A stretch of 52,468 bases of DNA, taken from NCBI GenBank assembly GCA_903902705.1, contig CAIUVX010000198.1:1-52468 (forward strand), written 5' to 3'. This DNA comes from an uncultured Methylococcales bacterium. Its GTDB lineage: Bacteria; Pseudomonadota; Gammaproteobacteria; Methylococcales; Methylomonadaceae. The notes beneath the pieces are model-generated. The model had not been told where the DNA came from. It was given only the letters and a program-made list of their open reading frames with translations, and ran no database searches. Position 1 is the first letter of the stretch. Each line of letters starts with the position of its first letter. Positions 26,172 through 35,617 of the stretch are shown piece by piece. The translations under genes and the position numbers were made by a program.

Positions 26172-28187
26172 TTAAACCAGCACCTGTTCCTGTAATAACT
26201 TTATCTCATCCCTGAGTTTCGCCGCCTGTTCAAATTCCAGATTTTTAGCGTGTTGATACATCGCATCTTCTAATTGTTTGAGCGTTTTGCTGAGTTGTTT
26301 GGGAGTCATGCTTTGATAATCGGCGGGAGGTTCTGCGATTTGTAAACTCATCTTAGCGTAAGTTACGCCATTGGCGGGCATGGCAGTTTGTAAAATATCG
26401 GTGATGGATTTAATAATGCTGGCGGGTTCTATGCCATGTTTACTATTAAATTCTCGTTGTTTTTCACGGCGGCGGTCGGTTTCATCTATGGCTTGCTGCA
26501 TGGAGCGGGTGATTTTGTCGGCATATAAAATGGCTTTGCCATTGAGATGACGGGCGGCGCGTCCAATGGTTTGCACTAAGGACACCACGGAACGCAAAAA
26601 GCCTTCTTTGTCGGCATCGAGAATAGCGACTAAGGACACTTCGGGGATGTCTAAACCTTCACGCAATAAATTGATACCGACCACGACATCAAACTTTCCT
26701 AGGCGTAAATCACGGATAATTTCTACTCGCTCAATGGTATCAACATCCGAATGTAAATAGCGTACCTTTACATTATGTTCCGTTAGATACTCCGTTAAAT
26801 CTTCTGCCATACGCTTGGTTAAAGTAGTGACTAACACCCGCTGATTGATTTTAACGCGCTGGTTTATTTCCGATAATAAGTCATCGACTTGACTGAGTGC
26901 TGGGCGTATTTCAACCACAGGGTCAAGTAAGCCTGTCGGTCTGACCACTTGTTCAACAAACACCTCACAATGTTGTTTTTCGTAACTGCTGGGCGTAGCA
27001 GACACATAAATGCGTTGCGGCGATTTGGCTTCAAATTCATCAAAACGTAACGGACGATTATCCAGCGCGGATGGTAAGCGAAAGCCGTATTCAACTAGCG
27101 TTTCTTTGCGTGATCTATCGCCTTTGTACATCGCGCCGATTTGTGGAATGGTAACGTGGCTTTCATCAAGTATTAGCAAGGCATTGGCAGGCAAATAATC
27201 AAATAAGGTGGGCGGTGATTCGCCTTCCGCTTTACCTGATAAATAACGCGAATAGTTTTCTATGCCTGAGCAATAGCCGATTTCTGAAATCATTTCAATA
27301 TCAAACTGAGTGCGTTGTTCCAGCCGTTGCGCTTCTACCAATTTATTGAGTGCATATAATTCATGCAGTCGTGATTTTAATTCTATTTTGATGGCTTCGA
27401 CGGCTGATAATAATTGTTCGCGTGGGGTGACATAATGGCTTTTTGGATAAATGGTGAAGCGTGCAACACGGCGGCGAATTTCTCCTGTTAGTGGATCAAA
27501 TAACGAGAGTTGTTCGACTTCATCATCAAATAATTCGATGCGCAGGGCTTCTTCATCAGATTCAGCAGGAAATATATCGATGACTTCGCCACGCACTCGA
27601 TAAGTGGCACGGCGTAATTCTAAGTCATTGCGGGTGTACTGCATTTCAGCCAAGCGGCGCACGATGTCGCGTTGTTTGATTAAATCGCCTTTGACTAGAT
27701 GCAGTACCATTTGAAAATACGATTCTGGTTCGCCTAAGCCATAAATCGCCGATACGGTAGCAACTACGATGGTGTCGCTACGTTCTAGCAGTGCTTTAGT
27801 GGCTGACAAACGCATTTGTTCGATGTGTTCATTCAGTGACGCATCTTTATCAATGAAAGTATCAGAGGCAGGAATATAGGCTTCGGGCTGATAATAGTCA
27901 TAATACGAGACGAAATATTCCACGCTGTTTTCAGGAAAAAACTCTTTCATTTCCCCGTATAACTGCGCCGCCAGCGTTTTATTCGGTGCCATAATCATCG
28001 CTGAGCGTTGAGTTTGGTTAATGACGTTGGCAATAGTGAAAGTTTTGCCTGAACCCGTCACGCCCAATAAAGTTTGATGGACTTCGCCGTCATTTAGCCC
28101 CGCAATCAGTTGAGTAATCGCTTGAGGTTGATCGCCAGCAGGTTGAAATGGACTGTGTAATTTGAAAGGTTTGTGTTTAATGTTCAT
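26172..28187 (-). CDS. uvrB: Excinuclease ABC subunit B
   Basis: A 671-residue product of normal length. Walker A GVTGSGKT at 42-49, the beta-hairpin [12 protein letters not shown] near 95-106, the Walker B-type DESH, helicase motif VI (QTIGRAARH) and the C-terminal UVR domain ([25 protein letters not shown]) are all present. It verifies DNA damage and loads UvrC in nucleotide excision repair. The start overlaps the end of a coding remnant on the same strand. I saw no convincing SOS box immediately upstream. Confidence 0.97.
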   Translation of the reverse strand: MNIKHKPFKLHSPFQPAGDQPQAITQLIAGLNDGEVHQTLLGVTGSGKTFTIANVINQTQRSAMIMAPNKTLAAQLYGEMKEFFPENSVEYFVSYYDYYQPEAYIPASDTFIDKDASLNEHIEQMRLSATKALLERSDTIVVATVSAIYGLGEPESYFQMVLHLVKGDLIKQRDIVRRLAEMQYTRNDLELRRATYRVRGEVIDIFPAESDEEALRIELFDDEVEQLSLFDPLTGEIRRRVARFTIYPKSHYVTPREQLLSAVEAIKIELKSRLHELYALNKLVEAQRLEQRTQFDIEMISEIGYCSGIENYSRYLSGKAEGESPPTLFDYLPANALLILDESHVTIPQIGAMYKGDRSRKETLVEYGFRLPSALDNRPLRFDEFEAKSPQRIYVSATPSSYEKQHCEVFVEQVVRPTGLLDPVVEIRPALSQVDDLLSEINQRVKINQRVLVTTLTKRMAEDLTEYLTEHNVKVRYLHSDVDTIERVEIIRDLRLGKFDVVVGINLLREGLDIPEVSLVAILDADKEGFLRSVVSLVQTIGRAARHLNGKAILYADKITRSMQQAIDETDRRREKQREFNSKHGIEPASIIKSITDILQTAMPANGVTYAKMSLQIAEPPADYQSMTPKQLSKTLKQLEDAMYQHAKNLEFEQAAKLRDEIKLLQEQVLV

Positions 28188-28314
28188 AACAGTTAATCGC
28201 GTATTGAGTCTGCTCCAGTCCAGCGGCGGCTTGTTGTAGCTGTTTGGCTTGCGTGTGTAACGCGCTGATGTGGTTGGTGATTTCTACGGCGTGTTTGGCG
28301 GTTTCTAATAAGAT
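28177..28314 (-). pseudogene. Coding remnant upstream of uvrB
   Basis: An open frame of 45 codons with protein-like composition ([20 protein letters not shown], then [18 protein letters not shown]) ends in TAA at 28179-28177, overlapping the uvrB start. It opens directly after a TGA and has no start codon. It reads like the coiled-coil tail of a lost gene, truncated where the restriction-modification block begins. The family is not recognised. Confidence 0.35.
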
Positions 28315-28416
28315 TCAGTCTTTAAATCTGATTTCCTTCGATGGCGGTTAAATACAAGCCTCTTTTTCATACCTTTAGTATTTTCGTAGATAGAAAAGAA
28401 TTTCTGCACAACATCA

Positions 28417-29511
28417 TCAGTGCTTAAAATATAAATTAATTAACCTAACAATCACTGTTTTATGAATCGGCTTCAGTTCGGAATCATTTTCTACTGCGGT
28501 TAAAAAATCGTTGATGAAATTTTGTAGTGAAATAATGAGCCTGAGATAGTATTTCAATGTTGGAACCACACCATTTACGATGACTTGGCAACCGTGATTT
28601 TCTTTGATTTCGTTGACGATATTTTTAACAGCTTCTGCTTCAATAACTTGTCCGCTCGAAAAAACGCAGTACCGTTTTGGATTGTGCTTGTAGATTTTTT
28701 GCTGAACTTGTCGCATTAAATCTGCATTAATTGGCTTGTCCAATTTGATTTCAATCGCTTCAATCAGTTCGCCATTTTTAAATATCTCAATATCACCTGC
28801 TGTTTTTGAAGTTCTATCTGATGCGGTATGGCTGCCCAGTTTGTTCAGTGTACAACCTTCGTAGCGTTTCAATTCGTCAATTAATTGCTGAAAAATACAG
28901 TGGAACGCAATAACAGGTAATTTTGAACCGCCAAAATCTTTGTAATTATAGCTAAAGCAAGCCTCCAAAAAAGCAGTAATGCTATCAATGGTAAAATTAT
29001 CCTTATCATCAATTTTCGTAATTAACACTATGTCGCGTTTACTTTTTTGAATCACACAAAACAACAAGTATGTTAATAGTGGCGTGGCGGTTGTTGGTTC
29101 ATTTTCTACATAATCAAGAATCTGAAGAAAAGCCTGTTTTAGTTTTGTATTGCTGATTTTTCCTTGGTAATCCAATGTATAAGCGTAGGGTTGTTCGAGA
29201 GAACGAGTAAGCCAGCCACTTTCTGACATACAGGGCAATCCGAGTTCTCTCAAAGTCGGCGTAATGTGTTTTGTATCAATAGAACGACCAGAAAAACCAC
29301 CACCCATATTGCTTTGATGTAAACGAACATCTTGGCTGGGTTCAATAATTTTATGCGTTAGCAATGTGACCAAAACCGTATAAACACCTTTTTGATTTAA
29401 TGCGTGGTTAGCAATCAATTCAATCAACGTGCTGTGTGCTTCGGTTAATTCAGACGCAATCAAATTCAAGGCTGAATTGTAAATTTCTTTTAGTAATTCG
29501 CTGTGGTTCAT
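28417..29511 (-). CDS. Type II restriction endonuclease, SacI-like
   Basis: A 364-residue product directly downstream of a cytosine-5 methyltransferase, with a 62-base overlap between the two genes. The segment QDVRLHQSNMGGGFSGRSIDTKHITP near residues 58-83 is the type of N-terminal signature I associate with the SacI family of restriction endonucleases. A nuclease core can be read further on: GDIEIFKNGELIEAIEIKLDKP, with Asp, Glu and the ExK pair of a PD-(D/E)XK fold. If the family call is right the site could be GAGCTC, but related enzymes differ. It cuts unmethylated incoming DNA. Confidence 0.7.
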   Translation of the reverse strand: MNHSELLKEIYNSALNLIASELTEAHSTLIELIANHALNQKGVYTVLVTLLTHKIIEPSQDVRLHQSNMGGGFSGRSIDTKHITPTLRELGLPCMSESGWLTRSLEQPYAYTLDYQGKISNTKLKQAFLQILDYVENEPTTATPLLTYLLFCVIQKSKRDIVLITKIDDKDNFTIDSITAFLEACFSYNYKDFGGSKLPVIAFHCIFQQLIDELKRYEGCTLNKLGSHTASDRTSKTAGDIEIFKNGELIEAIEIKLDKPINADLMRQVQQKIYKHNPKRYCVFSSGQVIEAEAVKNIVNEIKENHGCQVIVNGVVPTLKYYLRLIISLQNFINDFLTAVENDSELKPIHKTVIVRLINLYFKH

Positions 29512-30505
29512 TTGTACTCAAAAGTTGTTGGTTAAGTATTTGGGTGGCTAATTCAGTCACCATCGGAACACAAACAGAATTACCCACTTGTTTATAGGCT
29601 TCGGATTTACTTTCAGACATTTTAAAATTTTCTGGGAATCCCATAATTCGATAGCACTCTTTAATCGTTAGTTTTCTTACTGCATCTTTGTCTGGAAGGT
29701 AAATAAAAAAACGTCCTGACGATTCTTGAGAGGGTATTGTCGGGTGTGTTCCTTGCACAGAATAAATGCGGTTGGGTTGTTTATGCACACGCGATAAATG
29801 TTCCGTATTTTCTCTAACTCCCGCCTTTCTAATTGCTTTATTTCGATAACCAACAAACATCAATCCCGATTCTTTCTGCACAATTGGATTTTCAATCAAG
29901 GTGTATTCATCTTTATTCAAAAACTCAAAATCACCACCTTCATCATCTAAAAATGTTTCAAGCGATTCAGTTTGACTAAAATTGCACTTTGAAAAGTTAA
30001 ACGGCTTTTCTTTTGTGGCAAAAATAATGATACGTTCACGATTTTGTGGTATTCCAAAATTCTTCGCATTTAACAACTTAAAGTTGACGTGATAGCCTAA
30101 TTCTTCCAATGAATTCAAAATAACAGTTAGTGTGTTGCCGCTGTCATGATGAATTAGATGTTTCACGTTTTCCAATAAAACCACTTTCGGTTGCTTTGCA
30201 TTGATAATTTCGCAAATGTGGAAAAATAACGTTCCGCGTGTATCTTCAAAACCTCTTTTTCTGCCACAAATACTGAATGGCTGACAAGGAAAGCCCGCTG
30301 TTAATACGTCATGATCTGGAATATTATTTAGTGGTATTTTTGTGACATCACATAACGGCGATTCACCAAAATTGTTTTGATAGGTCTTTTTGCAATAATC
30401 ATTTATTTCCGATGACATTAAGCATTCAAAACCTGATTTTTCAAAGCCAATTCTGAAGCCACCAATTCCTGAAAATAAATCAATAAATGTAGGTTTATTT
30501 TTCAT
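29450..30505 (-). CDS. DNA (cytosine-5)-methyltransferase of a type II R-M system
   Basis: A 351-residue product with all the landmark motifs in order: I DLFSGIGG (9-16), IV GFPCQPF with catalytic Cys74, VI ENV (112-114), VIII QNRER (154-158), a target-recognition region (about 165-290), and X QVGNSV near the C-terminus. It protects host DNA by 5-methylation of cytosine. It partners the endonuclease encoded immediately downstream. A nuclease-domain gene precedes it by 30 bases. The DNA is AT-rich relative to uvrB, consistent with acquisition. Confidence 0.95.
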   Translation of the reverse strand: MKNKPTFIDLFSGIGGFRIGFEKSGFECLMSSEINDYCKKTYQNNFGESPLCDVTKIPLNNIPDHDVLTAGFPCQPFSICGRKRGFEDTRGTLFFHICEIINAKQPKVVLLENVKHLIHHDSGNTLTVILNSLEELGYHVNFKLLNAKNFGIPQNRERIIIFATKEKPFNFSKCNFSQTESLETFLDDEGGDFEFLNKDEYTLIENPIVQKESGLMFVGYRNKAIRKAGVRENTEHLSRVHKQPNRIYSVQGTHPTIPSQESSGRFFIYLPDKDAVRKLTIKECYRIMGFPENFKMSESKSEAYKQVGNSVCVPMVTELATQILNQQLLSTNEPQRITKRNLQFSLEFDCV

Positions 30506-30535
30506 AAATTTAAATTAATAAAGATGACTATAAAA

Positions 30536-31168
30536 CTAAAATTGGTTAATTTCGGCTTTTTTAATGCTCGAACCAAATGGTGGAATAGTGGCGATAAAAT
30601 AAAAACCGTCACGTTTAAAACCCGCATTACCTAAACCTTGTCTGATATTTTTATCATTCTCAGGGTCTTTAAAATCATCGGTTAGTAATAATCCATCGGT
30701 GGTATCAAAACCAAATTTTGGAATATTCGTTTTTGTTTTTCTGGCTTTAGTTTTGCCTTTATCAACTAAAAAATATTCATCCGCAATACCCGATGTTACC
30801 CAAACATATAATGCACCTTCGGCAACTGCATAACTAAAGGCTTGGTCAACCGCTTGTTTAAATTCAAGGTCAGTAATTTCCTGATTTTTGCATTCGACAA
30901 TAATATAAGGCGATAAACACGCATCATCATTATAAATAATAATATCAGCTTGTTTTTTACTAACGCCCATTTGTACGGTAACAAACTGGCGTATTCTTTC
31001 AACTGGATATTTATAGTCTAAAACCAATTTTAAAAATGTTTCGGCTTGTACTTGCTCTTCGGGATTGGTGTAATTACGGCGTACATTTTGATAAATATAG
31101 AAGATGTTTTTTCGGTCTTCATCAAAACGGATTAAACCTTTTTCTATGCCTTGCTGTATTAAGTCCAT
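30536..31168 (-). CDS. Stand-alone HsdR N-terminal-type nuclease domain protein
   Basis: About 210 residues from ATG 31168. An upstream in-frame extension to 31273 looks like non-coding sequence. It matches the type I restriction R-subunit N-terminal domain family (HSDR_N_2): EEQVQAETFLKLVLDYKYP, then the PD-(D/E)XK core KKQADIIIYNDDACLSPYIIVECKNQE with Asp, Glu and Lys, then the QAFSYAVAEGALYVWVTSG helix and strand. There is no helicase part. It may be an auxiliary nuclease of the neighbouring R-M pair or a relic of a larger enzyme. It is co-oriented and 30 bases upstream of the methyltransferase gene. Confidence 0.75.
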   Translation of the reverse strand: MDLIQQGIEKGLIRFDEDRKNIFYIYQNVRRNYTNPEEQVQAETFLKLVLDYKYPVERIRQFVTVQMGVSKKQADIIIYNDDACLSPYIIVECKNQEITDLEFKQAVDQAFSYAVAEGALYVWVTSGIADEYFLVDKGKTKARKTKTNIPKFGFDTTDGLLLTDDFKDPENDKNIRQGLGNAGFKRDGFYFIATIPPFGSSIKKAEINQF

Positions 31169-31378
31169 GATTATTGATGTGAGGGTGAAAAGTTTGGATT
31201 GATGGGCATTATAGGCTAAGGATGGGCAGGGTTTTCGTTTATTCAAGATTTCCAAGTTCAAGAAAACCATCATTTAATTCAATGTCGGCTAATTTTCTAC
31301 GTTTAGCTTGCGGGGCTTTTCGTGTTCCCCCCGTGTTTCGCTACGCTCAGCGCGAACGGTCAACCCTCAACTTAAAAA

Positions 31379-34300
31379 TTAATTTAATGGCAGTACAATA
31401 TTTGTTGAGCTGATTACTGGTAATCCAACTTCATCGATGGGTGTTGATTTTATCAGCGGTGCTAAGGTGGGTTCTAATGACCTGAGTATTTGTACAGGTA
31501 AGGAGCTGGTAAAGTGGTAGTTGCCTGCATTAGCTCCTTCTACATAGGCGGTGATAACACCAAAAAAGCGATCCCCTAGGAAGAAAGTAAAAACAGCGGC
31601 GCGGCTGATGAATTTTGATTCAATCAAACGCCCGCCCGCACCCCATATTTCTTTACGGTGGTCTCCTGTGCCAGTTTTGCCACCCATAACCAATACTTTA
31701 CCATTGGCATCTCGATACGCACCTCTAAGCCGTGACGCTGTTCCACCTTCAACAACACCCACTAACGCGCCGCGTGCTGCTTTGGCAATTTCAGGGGCAA
31801 ACATTCGTCGTCCACGGGTAGGCGATTTATCCATTAAGGTTTCGTAAGGCGTACCTTGGGCAAAATGTAAACTTTCAAAACGCACCACGGGTAGTTTTAT
31901 ACCGTCATTTAATAAAATTCCCGTGAGTTCGGCTAATGCGGCAGGTCTATCACCCGACGCGCCAATCGCGGTTGCATAAGAAGGCGTTAAGGCATTAAAT
32001 GGATAGCCAACACGTTTCCACGCATGATGAATTTCTTTGAAGGCTTCTTCCTCTAGTAAGGTCATGATACGGCGTTGTTGCGCTTGTTTTCTGTGGCTAC
32101 TAAATAACCAGCGATAGACATTTTGTCGTTGTGCGGTACTAGCAGCGAGTGCTTGTTCAAACGTTGCGCCAACGTGGGTATTAAGATAACGCACCAGCCA
32201 TAATTCTAATGGGTGTATTTTGGTGATATAGCCTTGGTCTTGTAAATCGAATTTTTCTATTGAATATTTATCGTACAGTGATTGAACATCTTCACCGACT
32301 AACGCGGCTTTACTCAAATGGGCAATCAGATAGTCGTTAAGCTGTTCGACATTACGATTGGGATAAATCGAGCGATACAACATAGCCTGCCGTAATGGTT
32401 TGGCTAACACTCTATCACTGAGCATTTCTAGGGCTTCTTGTGCCGATTTATCTTTGTAGCGGGCATAAAAACGCCGTAAATAAACCCGTCCTTCTTTATC
32501 GGCAAATTGTTGTAGATATTCTTTGCGCTTAACATCATCTGGATTTTCTAGCCAGCGAGCAATGCCGTCAGGTCGATAGAGATGATGATAAACCACATCA
32601 CGCATCATGCGAATAAACACGAGATTGACCGAATCACGCAGGGCATCGCGCACTGACATGATTTTAGTGCCATCGCTTTTGCTGAAATTACTAAAAGTAT
32701 GCAAGCCGCCACCCGTGAAAAAAGCTTCGCCAGCACTGGCTGAATACTTTCTATCTAAGGCTAAATTGAGCAATTCTTCTAAATCAATTTTAGAGTTGGC
32801 TCGCAGTTGTTCAATAACCCACGCCGATAAATAATCACGCGGATGAATGTCAATTTGTGCAAGTTGCTGTGGAGACTGGTTTTTATAGCGTTTATAGACA
32901 TCGGTAATTAGCTCTAAATAATGCACCATCGTCCGTAGTTTAGAAGTAGAGCCTAAATCGATACGAATGCCTTCGTTAATGTCCATTGCTTGGTCATAAT
33001 TATCGGTTTGCACACGCAACAAATTACCGATCTTACTCCGTTCAAACAGCATCAAACTATAAGTGACAGGCGATAAATCAGTATCGCCACTTAACATTTT
33101 CTTGCCAAAAATACCCGCAGAACGCGCAGTACCCGATTCATCAAGTTGATGCAGTTCCATACTAACCGCTTGTTGGGTTTTAAAATCCAGTGAGGTTTTA
33201 ACCGTTAGATCAATACGATCCAGTTCATAATTGGATTGCACCCCTAGCATTTTAGCCAAACGGGTACGCAACACGGTTTGGGTCTTTTTTTCAGTATCAA
33301 ATACAGCAGGGCTAGCGTCGGTATTAGATGAGCGAGCAATTGACACTTTTAAGGTTGCATCCCGCAAAGACGGTGAAATAACACCTTGTTCTGCCATTAG
33401 CCGTAGATAGCTATCAGTTAAATTTTGCAGTGCTTCAAAGCCACGTCCGAGAAAATAAGACGGTCTGCGTTGTGACAGTAAAATATTGAGAACCTGCCGA
33501 TAAATTTGTGCTTGTTGCCGACTGATAGGGGTTTCTGAACTCAGTTGTGCTTGACTGAGTAATTTATTGACCTCATTAAAATCCGTACCAAACCACGCCG
33601 ATAAACCATCGCCTAAACCATGCACTTCACCCAATTTTGGTGTCGCAGCAAGCGGCATGGAGTTTAAATAAGACAGCGCGATTTCTTGGCGCATGGCGCG
33701 GGTATCAGGTCCCATCATGTAGGCGCGTAACGAGGCAGTCCCCATTTGATGAAATTTATCAGTGATAGAATTAGTGTAGCCATTAGGCGAATGACGGTAT
33801 TTTTCTAGTTGCGTTGCCAGTGTACTACCACCTGCAACATTACCCGCCACGCCGACTTTATGAGCCATCATTTGCAGAGCGGCAAAGCCTAATCTATCCC
33901 ATTCTATCGCTGGATTGACACTCGCATTCTCTTCACTGAGTAATTCTCTATTTTCGATAAATAACAACGTCTGTAAAATAACAGGCGGAATCGCCTCAAA
34001 ATTTGGGTAATTGAACTCAGGATAAACGGTATCAAAAATAACTTTATCGTTTTTGTCAGTGATGCTTAAGCCTGCCTGAGATTTCTCATGATAGATGGTG
34101 AATAAGCCATAGTCATCAGCTAATTGAGTCATCATCGGTGAAAATGCCGCTTGCGCAGTAATACCAAAGCCTAGTTTTTTTAAGCGGCTAATTTGCTCTG
34201 GCAATAAAGTGTAGCCTAAACGCTGATCGTAAGGCCCTTCTGCTGGATAGCGAATAGAACTACTCGCCCCTAATTCAAGTTTATAACTTAATTGCTGACT

Positions 34301-34444
34301 GATTTCAGAAAGATAATGCGCTTGATATTTTGAGGTTCTCACTTCCTCGCGCACCATCTTTGCAATCGCTATACCGATAACAATTAATATGACAACAATA
34401 TACACAGCCAAAAGTCTGCGTATGACTCGGCTAGTTTTGCGCAT
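31379..34444 (-). CDS. Large class A penicillin-binding protein (transglycosylase/transpeptidase)
   Basis: A 1021-residue product with an N-terminal membrane anchor (about 10-28), a GT51 glycosyltransferase domain (GGSTLATQLEKYRHSP at 205-220 and ALSYLNSMPLAATP), and a penicillin-binding transpeptidase domain: STSK near 495 as the SxxK motif, SVN near 605 and KTGTGDH near 918. It polymerises and crosslinks peptidoglycan in the periplasm. It is longer than PBP1a/1b and belongs to a distinct group of class A enzymes of about 1000 residues. It is transcribed alone, flanked by the R-M block and the toxin-antitoxin island. Confidence 0.85.
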   Translation of the reverse strand: MRKTSRVIRRLLAVYIVVILIVIGIAIAKMVREEVRTSKYQAHYLSEISQQLSYKLELGASSSIRYPAEGPYDQRLGYTLLPEQISRLKKLGFGITAQAAFSPMMTQLADDYGLFTIYHEKSQAGLSITDKNDKVIFDTVYPEFNYPNFEAIPPVILQTLLFIENRELLSEENASVNPAIEWDRLGFAALQMMAHKVGVAGNVAGGSTLATQLEKYRHSPNGYTNSITDKFHQMGTASLRAYMMGPDTRAMRQEIALSYLNSMPLAATPKLGEVHGLGDGLSAWFGTDFNEVNKLLSQAQLSSETPISRQQAQIYRQVLNILLSQRRPSYFLGRGFEALQNLTDSYLRLMAEQGVISPSLRDATLKVSIARSSNTDASPAVFDTEKKTQTVLRTRLAKMLGVQSNYELDRIDLTVKTSLDFKTQQAVSMELHQLDESGTARSAGIFGKKMLSGDTDLSPVTYSLMLFERSKIGNLLRVQTDNYDQAMDINEGIRIDLGSTSKLRTMVHYLELITDVYKRYKNQSPQQLAQIDIHPRDYLSAWVIEQLRANSKIDLEELLNLALDRKYSASAGEAFFTGGGLHTFSNFSKSDGTKIMSVRDALRDSVNLVFIRMMRDVVYHHLYRPDGIARWLENPDDVKRKEYLQQFADKEGRVYLRRFYARYKDKSAQEALEMLSDRVLAKPLRQAMLYRSIYPNRNVEQLNDYLIAHLSKAALVGEDVQSLYDKYSIEKFDLQDQGYITKIHPLELWLVRYLNTHVGATFEQALAASTAQRQNVYRWLFSSHRKQAQQRRIMTLLEEEAFKEIHHAWKRVGYPFNALTPSYATAIGASGDRPAALAELTGILLNDGIKLPVVRFESLHFAQGTPYETLMDKSPTRGRRMFAPEIAKAARGALVGVVEGGTASRLRGAYRDANGKVLVMGGKTGTGDHRKEIWGAGGRLIESKFISRAAVFTFFLGDRFFGVITAYVEGANAGNYHFTSSLPVQILRSLEPTLAPLIKSTPIDEVGLPVISSTNIVLPLN

Positions 34445-34917
34445 AGTCTGTTATTTCCATTGAATAAGAACTTTTGTGTTCTCGCACTTGGATATGAAGT
34501 GACTGTTTAACATGAGGCAAACAGACTGTTTTTTGTATTACTATCAAAATGTTATTTTCTTTTTACTGAGAGAGTCGGCTCATAAGTGCTATTTATAACA
34601 ACCTGCCGTGATTGCACAAAGTGTCGCATAACATTATAGCAAACAAAAATCATAACACTGAGAGCAACGCAATGGTTTTACTGAACAAGTAGCTGGTGTA
34701 GAACGAAACAGATATAGAACGATAGGATGTGCTGACGAAGGAAGCGCGGCGTTCTGGAGGATTGATGTCGGCACATTTTATTATGCCCTACTCCGCTTTC
34801 ATCACAATTTTCAACTGCTCAAAATACGCTTCCTTATCGTCAATGGCTACCGCGTTTTGATGATGTCTAGGCGTTTTAGAATGTTGTGCATGGGGTTTAT
34901 AGGGATAAGCGGCGAAA
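34445..34917. other. Intergenic region with palindromic repeat and coding remnant
   Basis: This 473-base stretch holds no intact gene. 34722-34780 is a palindromic repeat (ataggatgtgctgac near the left, gtcggcacat near the right) related to the longer copy at 37357-37437. Below the PIN-toxin gene lies a coding remnant at 34788-34962. The promoter of the PBP gene must lie near 34450-34620. Confidence 0.5.
34722..34780. repeat. Palindromic repeat, copy 1 (degenerate)
   Basis: The left arm ataggatgtgctgac and right arm gtcggcacat are partly inverted copies. The same elements appear, longer and better paired, at 37357-37437. This is probably a member of a dispersed intergenic repeat family of this genome. 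Confidence 0.5.
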
Positions 34918-34962
34918 CTAATACCATTCCAGTAACTGAAACCATTGATTATTTTTCAAACG
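34788..34962 (-). pseudogene. Coding remnant fused against the PIN toxin gene
   Basis: A frame with protein-like content (SYWNGISFAAYPYKPHAQHS, then HHQNAVAIDDKEAYFEQLK) ends at TAG 34790-34788. It has no start codon, is bounded upstream by a TGA, and overlaps the last codons of the PIN gene in another frame. It looks like the C-terminal end of a gene whose front was replaced when the toxin-antitoxin pair arrived. The family is not recognised. Confidence 0.35.
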
Positions 34963-35322
34963 AAAGGCTGAAAAATCATTTTTATCAACCGTCAAAATTT
35001 GCTGTTGTTGATAGTTATTGCCTAACCAAATCAAGGTGGCATCAGTAAAATCAATCTCGTGGTCAGCGTATTTTTCAATGCTTTGAGCTATATCGCTGTA
35101 TGCAGTGACAGGCACATCAACCACATTAATACCGCCACATTGTACCCAGTTTAATAAAGCGACTTTTGCTTTAGCGTCTAAAAAATAACAACTTTCGACA
35201 ATCACAGGCGCGGTGGTGATTAATGCCTGATTGTTTTGCTTTAAAAAGTGCAACGCCTGAGAATGCAGATTATCACGGTGAATGTACAATGCAACTAAAA
35301 ACCCTGTATCAACTATCAACAT
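34918..35322 (-). CDS. PIN-domain toxin (VapC-like)
   Basis: A product of 134 residues from ATG 35322; an upstream TTG would only add three residues. PIN-domain acidic positions are visible: LIVDTGFLVALY near the N-terminus, APVIVESCYFL, and the paired IDFTDATLIWLG and ILTVDKNDFSAF near the C-terminus. PIN toxins cleave RNA, often tRNA or rRNA. The start overlaps the antitoxin gene by 14 bases, as in usual VapBC layouts. The C-terminal codons overlap an unrelated coding remnant. Confidence 0.8.
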   Translation of the reverse strand: MLIVDTGFLVALYIHRDNLHSQALHFLKQNNQALITTAPVIVESCYFLDAKAKVALLNWVQCGGINVVDVPVTAYSDIAQSIEKYADHEIDFTDATLIWLGNNYQQQQILTVDKNDFSAFRLKNNQWFQLLEWY

Positions 35323-35557
35323 TTTTACCAAACCGTGCTTTTAGTAGTTCTTTGGAATGTTGTGCAATGTCGCCTTCGTGGGTTTGGTCAGCACCAAAAC
35401 CGTCTTTGCCCAATTCGTAAGGGCTTAAGGGCGGGTTAGTTGTTAATAAGCGTTCAATAGCTAGGTGTATCGTTTCGTTGATGGAAAGATGATGTTCTTG
35501 GCAATAAACACTGAGTTGTTGTTCTAAGTTGTCGGGTAATTGTATGGATAAAGACAT
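35309..35557 (-). CDS. Ribbon-helix-helix antitoxin (VapB-like)
   Basis: An 82-residue product. The N-terminus SLSIQLPDNLEQQLSVYCQEHHLSINETIHLAIERLL has the strand-helix-helix shape of RHH antitoxins that bind operator DNA as dimers. The C-terminal half (GADQTHEGDIAQHSKELLKARFG) is the expected flexible toxin-binding tail. It precedes and overlaps the PIN toxin gene. It would neutralise the toxin and repress the pair. Confidence 0.75.
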   Translation of the reverse strand: MSLSIQLPDNLEQQLSVYCQEHHLSINETIHLAIERLLTTNPPLSPYELGKDGFGADQTHEGDIAQHSKELLKARFGKNVDS

Positions 35558-35592
35558 GATTATTCTCTTAATGTTGTGTGATTACCGCTCGT

Positions 35593-35617
35593 GATGGGCT
35601 TCGTGCCTTAGCCCATC
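35593..35617. repeat. Palindromic repeat at the dinD 3' end
   Basis: Perfect 8-bp arms GATGGGCT (35593-35600) and AGCCCATC (35610-35617) with a 9-base loop. The dinD stop codon (35610-35608) and its last residues (RMG) are read from this repeat, so the repeat appears to have supplied a new end for the gene. Confidence 0.55.
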
